Source of the DNA: DAIDKA01 sp036498905
GTDB lineage: Bacteria > Pseudomonadota > Gammaproteobacteria > Steroidobacterales > Steroidobacteraceae
Direction: 5' to 3'
Length of the DNA: 64,000 bases
NCBI GenBank assembly: GCA_036498905.1
Contig: DASYER010000026.1
Span: 1-64,000, forward strand
Under the pieces are notes generated by a model, which ran no database searches, was not told the DNA's origin, and worked only from the letters and a program-made list of their open reading frames with translations. The translations under genes were made by a program, and so were the position numbers. Shown piece by piece: positions 38,550 to 46,163 of the stretch. Numbering within the stretch: the first letter of the stretch is position 1; each line of letters begins with the position of its first letter.

Positions 38550-39596
38550 GTGAACCTATCAGTGCCGGCGCAGTCCAAATTCCTGCGCAGTCTCGTTCAT
38601 GTTTCCGGTGTGCTCGGGCTGGTGCTGGCGGCGGCATGCACACCGGCCCACGCCGAATGGCTCTATCGCGACGCACCCATCATGGGAACGCGCTGCGACG
38701 TGGAGCTGTGGACCGAGGATCGACCCAAGGGGGAGGCGGCGATCAGCGCGGTTTTCGATGAGATGCGGCGCATCGACAATGAGTTCAGCACCTTCAAGCC
38801 CCAGAGCGAGGTCTCACTGGTCAATGCCGGCGCCGCCAAAGCGCCGATGCGCATCTCCAAGGAGCTGTTTGATCTGATCGAGACCTCGATCGACTACTCC
38901 AAGTTGACCCGCGGCAGCTTCGATATCACCTACGCCAGCGTCGGGTACATGTATAACTATCCCGAGCACGTGCGCCCCAGCGACGCGCAGATCGCCGCGG
39001 CGCTGCCGGAAAGCAACTACCGGCATATTCACCTGGATTCGGCGGCGCAGACGGTGTTCTTCGACCACGCGGGAGTGCGCATCGATTTTGGCGGCATCGG
39101 CAAGGGTTACGCTGTCGATCGCGGCGTCGCGGTGCTGCAGCGCCTGGGGATCACGCGGGCCATGGTCAATGCCGGCGGGGATTCCCGGATCATCGGCGAT
39201 CGCTTCGGCAAGCCCTGGTTGATCGGCATCCGCGATCCGGACGACCGCAGTCGGACGATTCTGAAAATACCGCTGACCGACACGGCTTTTTCCACCTCCG
39301 GCGATTACGAACGCTTTTTTGACGAAGGCGGGGTGCGCTACCACCATATCCTGGATCCGAAGACGGGCAAGTCGCCGCATGTGGTGCGCAGCGTCACCAT
39401 CATCGGCCCCTATGCCACGCGCACCGATGCGCTCACCAAGAGCGTGTTCGTAATGGGCGTGAAGGAGGGCATCGCATTCATCAATACCCTGCCGGACATC
39501 GATGCGGTCGCGATAACCCCGGATCGCAAGGTCTGGTACTCGAAGGGATTGGAGAACCCGGCCGACGCCGAGGCCGCTGCCGGCAAGAAGAAATGA
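38550..39596 (+). CDS. apbE: FAD:protein FMN transferase (ApbE)
   Basis: 348 residues. Transfers FMN from FAD onto Ser/Thr of exported target proteins in the periplasm, needing Mg2+. The signal peptide ends in a lipobox-like LAAAC. Motifs: GTRCDVELW, RGSFDITYA, DFGGIGKGYAVDRGV, NAGGDSRIIG, FSTSGDYERFF, HILDPKTGKSP and TRTDALTKSVFVMG (metal-binding end). GTG 38550 is preferred because GGGAAG lies nine bases upstream; ATG 38526 has no ribosome-binding site. Its 3' end is 4 bp from that of the convergent DUF3570 gene, whose product contains a candidate flavinylation site (D78-S84). No classical FMN-binding-domain target is encoded in the window. Confidence 0.95.
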   Translation: MNLSVPAQSKFLRSLVHVSGVLGLVLAAACTPAHAEWLYRDAPIMGTRCDVELWTEDRPKGEAAISAVFDEMRRIDNEFSTFKPQSEVSLVNAGAAKAPMRISKELFDLIETSIDYSKLTRGSFDITYASVGYMYNYPEHVRPSDAQIAAALPESNYRHIHLDSAAQTVFFDHAGVRIDFGGIGKGYAVDRGVAVLQRLGITRAMVNAGGDSRIIGDRFGKPWLIGIRDPDDRSRTILKIPLTDTAFSTSGDYERFFDEGGVRYHHILDPKTGKSPHVVRSVTIIGPYATRTDALTKSVFVMGVKEGIAFINTLPDIDAVAITPDRKVWYSKGLENPADAEAAAGKKK

Positions 39597-39600
39597 GCCT

Positions 39601-40830
39601 TCAGTAGTAGATCGACAAGAACGCCTGCATGACGTTGAGCTGCACGGAATATAGCGGCTCGGTGCCCGCGGCGACCCCTTTGGCCGGATCAATCAGCAGC
39701 GCGTCGCGGAAATCCTTGTAGTTGAACATGAAGTGATCGAAGCGCAGATTCGCGGTGCTCTTGCTGATCCACGGGGCGTGCGGTATCCGGAACTCATAGG
39801 AGGCGCCGGCGCCGACGCTGTAGTCATTGAAGGAGGACAGCTCCCGATTGCGTGACTCGAAGTTCTGCTGCGTGGCCGAGGCGAACAGGTCACTGTAGAA
39901 GTTGGCATGCCTTTGGGTGTAGAAGCGCACGCTGCCGTCGAAGGTCCAGTTGCGCCAGGGCTGCGTGTAGCCGACCTGCGCGGTATGCGCACGGATACCC
40001 CAGGTGTCTTCAAAATACCGGTACTGCAGATCCATCGCCGCCCGCCACGGCAGGTAGTACTTGTAGTCCAGCCCCAGTGCGTTGCTGGTGCGGGTGCTCG
40101 GATCGATCTCCGCCGCCAGACTGGCACCGCCTGAGGGATCCGCGTACATCACCGAGCGGTAGGGATTGCTCAGCCAGCCCTGGTCCGTGATCACCTCGAA
40201 ATTTGCCGCGAGGATGGAATTGCGGGTGAGGATCTGTGTGATGCCCACCCCGTAGGAGCGCTCATCCATGTCCTTTTCACCAAAGGAGGGATCATGGACC
40301 TTCTCGACGCAGGCGTAGTGCAGGGCATTGTCGTGCACCAGACACTCCATCTTGAAGACGTTGTTCCAGGTGCGCCGGTAGGTCATGCTGATGGTGGTCA
40401 GGTCGCCGAACATGCTCTGGCTGATGCCGAAGTTCGCGGTGTTGGACCGGTAGTCGGGCTCGTAGCTGTGCGTGACCCCGAGGCTGTAGGTTGTCTTGCC
40501 GTAGAGGATCTCGCCGGACAGCCCGTCCTGGGTGCGTTTCTCACGGTACGGACTGGCCCCCGAAGTGCGCACGTCTATCGACGCGCCCGACACGATATCC
40601 TCGAGGTGGTTGTACGCCAGTGAGACATGGTCGCCGGCCTTCTTGCGCACCAGGAACGAGATGCCGCTGATGTCCTGGCCGCCGCCGGTGTAGTAGCTGC
40701 CCAGCGCGTCGACGCGGTCATCCGGCAACACATCGGTACGGCTTGCAGGACCGTACGCAGCGCACACTAGCGCGAAGCCGACCGGCGCCAGCCACCGGCT
40801 GCGCGACCGCGATGCGCGAATCAATTGCAT
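39601..40830 (-). CDS. DUF3570 family exported protein, candidate ApbE substrate
   Basis: 409 residues. A signal-like N-terminus (about residues 12-30) is followed by a beta-strand-rich protein with alternating aromatic/polar strands to the end (FLSIYY), suggesting an outer-membrane beta-barrel. Residues 78-84 read DIVSGAS and 90-93 SGAS; the first fits the ApbE target consensus D-x-x-(S/T)-G-A-(S/T). NTANFGISQSMFGDLTTISM is typical of DUF3570. ATG 40830 overlaps the DUF4266 gene end by 10 bp; the frame upstream of it is only the shadow of that gene. Last gene of the leftward operon, convergent with apbE. Confidence 0.88.
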   Translation of the reverse strand: MQLIRASRSRSRWLAPVGFALVCAAYGPASRTDVLPDDRVDALGSYYTGGGQDISGISFLVRKKAGDHVSLAYNHLEDIVSGASIDVRTSGASPYREKRTQDGLSGEILYGKTTYSLGVTHSYEPDYRSNTANFGISQSMFGDLTTISMTYRRTWNNVFKMECLVHDNALHYACVEKVHDPSFGEKDMDERSYGVGITQILTRNSILAANFEVITDQGWLSNPYRSVMYADPSGGASLAAEIDPSTRTSNALGLDYKYYLPWRAAMDLQYRYFEDTWGIRAHTAQVGYTQPWRNWTFDGSVRFYTQRHANFYSDLFASATQQNFESRNRELSSFNDYSVGAGASYEFRIPHAPWISKSTANLRFDHFMFNYKDFRDALLIDPAKGVAAGTEPLYSVQLNVMQAFLSIYY

Positions 40831-41063
40831 CCGCAGCCGCCGCCGGCCGCGCCGTTGCCGCCGCGGGCGGCGGCGCGCACGTCCAGGACGTGTTCCATGT
40901 ATTGCGAGGAGATCGGATTGCGGTCGAAGGACATGATCGGCTCGGCGAGCCGCTCGCGCTCGTAGGGTTTCACCCACGGTTGAACGGACGAGCAGGCGCA
41001 CAGCTGTGCGCCCACACTTGCGGCTGCGAGCAGGCCGAGGACACGGGCGATACGCATGCTCAT
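40821..41063 (-). CDS. DUF4266 small lipoprotein with C-terminal Gly-Cys motif
   Basis: 80 residues. N-terminal signal with lipobox-like LCAC (Cys24), then SSVQPWVKPYERERLAEPIM, the DUF4266 signature, a short helix-like stretch, and the end GGNGAAGGGCGCN with Cys77 and Cys79. The Gly-rich C-terminal Cys-Gly-Cys tail is exposed and extreme, suggesting metal binding, disulfide exchange with the TlpA protein or covalent modification (all inference). The start overlaps the TlpA gene by 4 bp and the end overlaps the DUF3570 gene by 10 bp, so the three are tightly coupled. Confidence 0.88.
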   Translation of the reverse strand: MSMRIARVLGLLAAASVGAQLCACSSVQPWVKPYERERLAEPIMSFDRNPISSQYMEHVLDVRAAARGGNGAAGGGCGCN

Positions 41064-41557
41064 TCGCGGATCAGGGCGCGGATCTGGTCCATGTAAAGGT
41101 TTTCGGCGCCCGGCTGGTAGCTCTGATGCACCAGGCGCACGTTGCCCTTGCGATCAATGAATACCGTGGTGGGCATGACCTGCACATTATAAAGACCACT
41201 GACCTTGCTCTTGGCGTCGAACAGCACCGGGAAACTCACCGGAGTGTGCTTCAGGAAGCTTTCGGCTTCCTTCTGATCCGGTTCGACATTCACGCCGATC
41301 AGCGTGAATCCCAGTGGCTTGTATTTCTTGTAGATGCTGTCCAGCAGCGGCATTTCCTGCCGGCAGGGCACGCACCAGCTGGCCCAGAAGTTGATCATGA
41401 CCACCTGACCCTTGTACTGGGCCAGATCAATGGTCGCGCCGCCGCGGCTGGGCAGGCTGAAATCCGGAGCGGGCTGATCACCGGCGGCGTTGGCCGCCGT
41501 GGCGAGAAACACTGCAGTCAGGGTGACCAGGCCAAATCTCGTCCATCTCGTGAGCAT
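41060..41557 (-). CDS. TlpA/ResA-like thiol-disulfide oxidoreductase (first copy)
   Basis: 165 residues, exported by a Sec signal (residues 1-24, ending ANA). Thioredoxin fold with redox pair Cys62-Val-Pro-Cys65 in NFWASWCVPCRQEMPLL and the cis-Pro segment QVMPTTVFIDRKG. It probably reduces or exchanges disulfides in the periplasm, for example apocytochrome CxxCH sites of the neighbouring haem proteins or the Cys pair of DUF4266. AGGAG precedes the ATG. Fourth gene of the leftward operon; 12 bp from the upstream lipoprotein gene. Confidence 0.93.
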   Translation of the reverse strand: MLTRWTRFGLVTLTAVFLATAANAAGDQPAPDFSLPSRGGATIDLAQYKGQVVMINFWASWCVPCRQEMPLLDSIYKKYKPLGFTLIGVNVEPDQKEAESFLKHTPVSFPVLFDAKSKVSGLYNVQVMPTTVFIDRKGNVRLVHQSYQPGAENLYMDQIRALIRE

Positions 41558-41569
41558 GTTGCTGCACTC

Positions 41570-42292
41570 CTAAAAGAATACGGTCAGGCCCAGATGGGCT
41601 TCAAGATTGCTGGCGAGCTTGTTCACACCCAGCAGGTCCGAGTTGAACACCCGGTCCTCGACGGCGACGTGCACTGCGAGCCAATCCGTCGGCAGTACCT
41701 TGTAGCCGGCGCCGAAATTGGCGGTGAACTTGGAGTCACCCCCGAAGTCCGTGGCGCCGACTCCGGCGAGGATGTAGAACGAGCTCGTCATGGCGTGGTT
41801 GCGACCGATAAAGACCTCGCCAGGCAGGAAGTTGTAGCCTACTGACATGTCGTAGTACTTGAACCATCTCTCATTGTCGGTAAGCAGCGCGATATTGCTG
41901 AGTGTTTCAAAGCTGGTACGCCCCGCCTTGGAGCGGCCGGCCTCGGCCTGCAGGAAGAAGTCCTCGGTCACGTGGTAGGCGGCCTGCACGCCGAACACCC
42001 GGTGGGCACCGAAATCCTCGACATTCAACGTCCCGACATAGCCGCCCAGTTCGATGTCCTGGGACTTGATCCGGGGCACCTTGATGTTACGTCGTTCCAC
42101 TTCAGGCTGGATGACCCGCGGCGGCGTGCTGTCCTCGTCCGCGGAACGGTCGGTGCTGGCGCCCTCATCGGCAGGCGCCGCCGCGGCAGGGGCGTCATGG
42201 CCAAACAAGTGACGCAGCGTCGCGCATCCCGACAGGCTGCCTGAGAGCCCCAGCAGCACCGTCAGAAGAAGAATGCGAAGCCGAATTTCCAT
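41570..42292 (-). CDS. Outer-membrane beta-barrel lipoprotein (TIGR04565-like)
   Basis: 240 residues. Lipobox LSGC near residue 22, an Ala/Asp/Pro-rich linker (HDAPAAAAPADEGASTDRSA), then an eight-strand-like beta-barrel: DIELGGYVGTLNVEDFGAHR to the C-terminal aromatic end LEAHLGLTVFF. The barrel resembles the small outer-membrane domain shared by myxobacteria and some Gammaproteobacteria. AGGTGG precedes the ATG. The first 31 bp overlap the end of the SH3-barrel gene, whose product has a similar C-terminal half, so the two look like tandem relatives. Confidence 0.82.
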   Translation of the reverse strand: MEIRLRILLLTVLLGLSGSLSGCATLRHLFGHDAPAAAAPADEGASTDRSADEDSTPPRVIQPEVERRNIKVPRIKSQDIELGGYVGTLNVEDFGAHRVFGVQAAYHVTEDFFLQAEAGRSKAGRTSFETLSNIALLTDNERWFKYYDMSVGYNFLPGEVFIGRNHAMTSSFYILAGVGATDFGGDSKFTANFGAGYKVLPTDWLAVHVAVEDRVFNSDLLGVNKLASNLEAHLGLTVFF

Positions 42293-43074
42293 TCGTCCAC
42301 CTGCTGGTTTTGGTTACGGTTGGTGAAAATGATGTGTTCTTTGTACTCGCCACGCAGGAAGAAGCGTCGCGTCAGGTAGTAGCGCAGCCCGCCGCCCACG
42401 TAGGCGGACTGCTCGAGGCGGTCATCCGGCTGGACCAGCGTGGCCTTCGGCTCGATGCGCACCCCGCCGGTCCCCAGCATCACGAACGGGGCCAGCCGGG
42501 CCTGCGGATAGAAGATGTGTACCAGTCCCAGATCGAGGGTGGTGCCGTCGGATGCCTTGCCCAGGAACTCGCCAACCGACAGTTCGGCGGCGAGGTTCGG
42601 ATTGAAGAACACCGCACCATAGGCCGAAACGGCCGAAGCGCCGCCGTAGTCACCATAGAAGAACGCGCCTGCCTCGAAGCGGTGCGAGGTGAAGGCATTC
42701 AGGTCACCCACGTCGTAGTGGAAGTAGGTCCCGTCGGCCAGCACGGTCTGCTCCATGTCGTGCGCCGCGACCCAGCCCTCCACGCCGCTGACGGTACGTA
42801 CCTTGAACCAGTCGGTGTAGCGCTTGAGCACATCGACGCTGGCGTCCCGATCGACCACATTGAAAACCGGATAGCCGCGTCCCGGGCCGGTGTGCAGCTC
42901 CAGATACGGGGCCCGCACGAACACCTGCAGGTAGGCCCCGGCCGCCTGTGCCGGCCGCGGGCCCACGGTCAGGCACAGCAATGCCAATACCGCGCCGATG
43001 GCGCATGCCAGCCGCGCGCCGCGCAATACAACAGCAGTTCGGCCGCCGTCAATCGAGGGGTGCGGCTGGGTCAA
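42262..43074 (-). CDS. SH3-domain plus outer-membrane beta-barrel protein
   Basis: 270 residues. Signal peptide (ACAIGAVLALLCLTVGPRPAQA), then a bacterial SH3 domain (ELHTGPGRGYPVFNVVDRDASVDVLKR and WFKVRTVSGVEGWVAAHDM), then a beta-barrel ending in WKFGFAFFF. The SH3 module may bind peptidoglycan or a partner in the periplasm while the barrel sits in the outer membrane. The start is uncertain: TTG at 43074 (overlapping the HzsA-like gene by 26 bp) is the first in frame; a TTG at 43026 is possible. No strong ribosome-binding site, consistent with coupling. Confidence 0.82.
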   Translation of the reverse strand: MTQPHPSIDGGRTAVVLRGARLACAIGAVLALLCLTVGPRPAQAAGAYLQVFVRAPYLELHTGPGRGYPVFNVVDRDASVDVLKRYTDWFKVRTVSGVEGWVAAHDMEQTVLADGTYFHYDVGDLNAFTSHRFEAGAFFYGDYGGASAVSAYGAVFFNPNLAAELSVGEFLGKASDGTTLDLGLVHIFYPQARLAPFVMLGTGGVRIEPKATLVQPDDRLEQSAYVGGGLRYYLTRRFFLRGEYKEHIIFTNRNQNQQVDEWKFGFAFFF

Positions 43075-45844
43075 ATGGATTGTTGAAATACTGAGCCCCT
43101 ATATCCAGCCACTCGGAAATCACCCGCTGTTCCGCCGGGCTGAGATATCCCGCGTGCGTTCCACCCGTCGCAAATACATTGAAGAACTGTGTCGATCCCC
43201 GAGCATTGCCCGCGATCATCGGCGGTGCAAGGCCAACCGGTACCTGTGTCGGCAGTCCTGTGGTCGGATCAATGGGACCGGGCACCGTCACGTCGGTCAG
43301 CACCCCCATCATAAGCTGCTGTTCGTTGTGGGCAAACAGCAGTCTGCGATAGGAGACCGGTTGGAGTGGCTCCTCGTTGGAGGCGGTGTTGGTGAGATCC
43401 AGCTGCGTGACGCCCGCGGGTACCTGCGCGGCGCCGGCCGCACTCGTCGGGCCATGGCACATGATGCACGCACCCGTCTGACCCGCGGCCACACCCCCGA
43501 CATAGGTGCGCGACACTGTCCACAGGGGCTGTATCTGCTGGTTGTAGTTGAGAATGATGCGGCAGGTCGATGACCAGGCAATGAGGCAGTTGGCCGCGGT
43601 CGGAATCTGCCAGTTGATATTGCTGGTCAGGGTCGAATCATAGGACAGGGCGATCGGCGTGCCGATCGCGGCGGCGCTCGGGTTGGTCCAGATATCGGTA
43701 TACAGCAGATTCACACTGGGAATGTTCTGCAGACAGTGTGGCGTGTCCCCCGCGCAGCTGGCGGCGCTGAGGGTTTCGGCCATGGTCTGTCCGGCCACCG
43801 TCGGCACCAAGCCTTCCATGGTGCCGGTGATGGTCGTGTAGCTCGCCACGGAGTTGGTGAAGGGAATGGACGCATTGCCGCCGGCGTAGGCAGACGCAAA
43901 GGTACCCGCACGACCGTGCGACTGGGCGGTCTGCCCGGGCAGCGGCATCTGCTGCGCGGCCGGGGTATGGCAGCCGGTGCAATGCACCGTTTCGCCGGGC
44001 GTGACCTGCAGCCAGGCATCATGTACCGGACTGATGCGCTTGCCCGTCGCATCGACGATGCTGATCTGGAAGGCCACGTAGGCCGGGACCTGCACGACCA
44101 CCGAACCGTCCGGCTGGATTGGCGCGTAGCCGAGAATTTCACGCATGTAGTTGGTCGCGCCAAAGGCCGCCCCGTCCAGCTTCAGGGTCTGCGGATCCGG
44201 GATCGATACGGGCTTCTCCAGCCGGATGAAGCGCGCCAGGCGCAGATTCGGCGCGGTCACGGCCGGATTTGCCACGCCGACGATGTTGGGTTTGGCGGTG
44301 TCGACACCATCGAAGTCATAGACGCTGCGAATGTCGATCTCACCGACGCCCGCGTTCGCCATGTCCTGGTCGAGCGACACGCCGGGCTGCTGGTCGACGA
44401 TTTCCGCCGGCAGGGTGCGCGGCTGGGCCGCCACCAGATCCGTGACCATGACCCCGTCGACGGGCTGCATGACCGGTTGCAGGGTGTTCGCGGCCGGGTC
44501 AAACATCCACACGCTGTACAGTGGGGGAGCCGATTTCGCGTTGGGATCGGCCAGCGCCGTGGCGGTGCACGCGGTCGCGGCGTTCGGAGTGACGGTGGTG
44601 TCCAGGATGCGGCACTGCGTCCAGCTCACGAGGATGCGCCCGGTTCCATCCCACAGCGGAAAGCCCGAGTAGAAGCGGCCACCTGGTGAGGGGCCAGGGA
44701 CGGTGAGCACCGGATTGGGGGTCGCGAGAGTCTGCGCCGGCCCTTTGAGTGAGCCACCTGCCATCGCCGCCTGGGTGTTCTCCACATAGTCGGCGGTGTC
44801 GATGATGATCAGATCACCACCCGTGTCGTCGACATTGGGATAGTTAAAGGGCCGCACCAGCGCCAGAATGCGCCCGTCCTGCATTTCGTGCGTCTTCACG
44901 AACTGGATGATGTTGTTGTTGGCGCCATCGGCGGTGGTGCCGGTGGCGTGGCTGTTGGCCCCGTACAGCAGCTGCATGTCGGTGCCGTCCGGATTGGCGC
45001 TGTACAGATGCATGCCATCCTTGCCCGGGGCGTCATCCCAGCGAGTCCACATGACCCGGCCGTTCGCGAGCACGGTGGGATCGCGGTCATGACTCTGGTT
45101 GAAGGAAATCTGATGAATGTTGGTGCCGTCGCCGTTCATGACGTGCAGCACAAAGGCCGACTCGGTATTGGCTTCGTCCTGGGCGATGAACTGCGGCTTG
45201 CCTTCATCGAGCAGGATCGCTTCGGACTGGCGCTGACGCGTCGAGGTGAAGACGATGCGGCCGTCGGGCAGAAATTGCGGCGCGACATCATTGACCGTCG
45301 CCGGGTCCGGGTCGGTGCTCGGATTGACGACGAGGCTGAGCGTGTCGGTGGCGATGACGTATTGCCAGATGCGCCAGGACGGCGCCTTGTTCTGCTGCAT
45401 GTTGGCCGTTAGCGGCCCGCGCATGGCAAACGCGATGGTGGTGCCGTCGGGGGAGGCACTCACATCCTTGATGTCGTAGTTTTTGGGTGTCTTGGTGCCG
45501 GTGCCGGTGATGCGCGCCGTCACATTGGTTTCCGTGCCGCTCGGGGCTGCGCGGCTGCGCATGAACAGATCCGCTGAAGGGATGGCGAAGCGCAGCATGC
45601 GCAGGTCCTGCGATGGCGCCTGAGTGCCGGCCTGGGTCGGTACGCTGTAGCGTTTGACGTAGAAAATTGGGAAATCGACGGTCGCCGGGTCCGAAAGCTG
45701 GCCACTGGCGGTTTGGACATTGCCGGCGCCGCTGCTGCAGGCGACCAGGATGCTGGCCGCAGCCCATACCAGCGCGTAGCGCAGGACCTGGACGGGGCCG
45801 CAGCCGGAGAGTTTGATTTGCAGATTTGATCGGGACGCTTTCAA
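43049..45844 (-). CDS. HzsA-related beta-propeller lipoprotein with two CxxCH haem motifs
   Basis: 931 residues. Lipobox LVAC in the signal region. PD40/TolB-type propeller repeats (SPDGTTIAFAMRG, LPDGRIVFTSTRQ, MNGDGTNIHQISFNQSHDRDP, GRVMWTRWDD), then haem-binding CTGCH (622-626) and CIMCH (793-797). The order resembles the hydrazine synthase alpha subunit family, whose wider relatives in non-anammox bacteria have no known reaction. TTG 45844 was chosen for GGTGGAG directly upstream; it leads into the lipoprotein signal, while the frame from 45904 adds an unlikely leader. First gene of the leftward operon and divergent from a second cytochrome-like gene. Confidence 0.85.
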   Translation of the reverse strand: MKASRSNLQIKLSGCGPVQVLRYALVWAAASILVACSSGAGNVQTASGQLSDPATVDFPIFYVKRYSVPTQAGTQAPSQDLRMLRFAIPSADLFMRSRAAPSGTETNVTARITGTGTKTPKNYDIKDVSASPDGTTIAFAMRGPLTANMQQNKAPSWRIWQYVIATDTLSLVVNPSTDPDPATVNDVAPQFLPDGRIVFTSTRQRQSEAILLDEGKPQFIAQDEANTESAFVLHVMNGDGTNIHQISFNQSHDRDPTVLANGRVMWTRWDDAPGKDGMHLYSANPDGTDMQLLYGANSHATGTTADGANNNIIQFVKTHEMQDGRILALVRPFNYPNVDDTGGDLIIIDTADYVENTQAAMAGGSLKGPAQTLATPNPVLTVPGPSPGGRFYSGFPLWDGTGRILVSWTQCRILDTTVTPNAATACTATALADPNAKSAPPLYSVWMFDPAANTLQPVMQPVDGVMVTDLVAAQPRTLPAEIVDQQPGVSLDQDMANAGVGEIDIRSVYDFDGVDTAKPNIVGVANPAVTAPNLRLARFIRLEKPVSIPDPQTLKLDGAAFGATNYMREILGYAPIQPDGSVVVQVPAYVAFQISIVDATGKRISPVHDAWLQVTPGETVHCTGCHTPAAQQMPLPGQTAQSHGRAGTFASAYAGGNASIPFTNSVASYTTITGTMEGLVPTVAGQTMAETLSAASCAGDTPHCLQNIPSVNLLYTDIWTNPSAAAIGTPIALSYDSTLTSNINWQIPTAANCLIAWSSTCRIILNYNQQIQPLWTVSRTYVGGVAAGQTGACIMCHGPTSAAGAAQVPAGVTQLDLTNTASNEEPLQPVSYRRLLFAHNEQQLMMGVLTDVTVPGPIDPTTGLPTQVPVGLAPPMIAGNARGSTQFFNVFATGGTHAGYLSPAEQRVISEWLDIGAQYFNNPFDPAAPLD

Positions 45845-46163
45845 GTTCGCTCCACCCGCCACAGCTTGGGGCCCGCCGTCACAGGGGCTCCAGACGCACA
45901 CCACATATTACGTAATCCGTATCCGGCCGTTGACGGTTGTGTCGAACGCGTCACAGCCCGGACAGTTCGTCCGGCCGATACCGGGCACGCATTCCACATA
46001 TCTGCCTATACAGAAGGCTTGCGGCGCGAAGCATAGCCGTACAGGTGATCGGAGGGGATGTCTGCGCGACGCGACGTCGGCCTCTTGAGACATTTCATAC
46101 AGGTGTTTCGCGTGCGTATAGTCCGCCACGCACAAGGTTCAAACATTGGAGACAGGGCGTCCC
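45845..46163. promoter_or_regulatory. 319-bp divergent control region of the redox/ExbB locus
   Basis: No supported gene. Holds a perfect 10-bp palindrome ATTACGTAAT at 45907-45916, the inverted repeat CCGGAC-AGTTC-GTCCGG at 45958-45974, and a rightward TATAGT at about 46118 with TTTCAT 18 bp upstream as a weak promoter candidate. It drives both operons, so a single regulator could set their ratio (inference). Confidence 0.5.
45958..45974. promoter_or_regulatory. Inverted repeat, shared candidate operator (copy 1)
   Basis: CCGGAC-AGTTC-GTCCGG with perfect 6-base arms. Its core GGACAGTTCGTCC (45960-45972) differs at one base from GGACAGTTTGTCC at 59029-59041, ahead of exbB in the same locus. 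Sharing between two non-coding sites of one system suggests a common regulator. Confidence 0.45.

Noticed and set aside
44152..44185. DGAAFGAT in the HzsA-like protein as a second ApbE target
   Set aside because: The position before G-A-T is Phe instead of Ser/Thr and the Asp spacing is one residue too long for the consensus.
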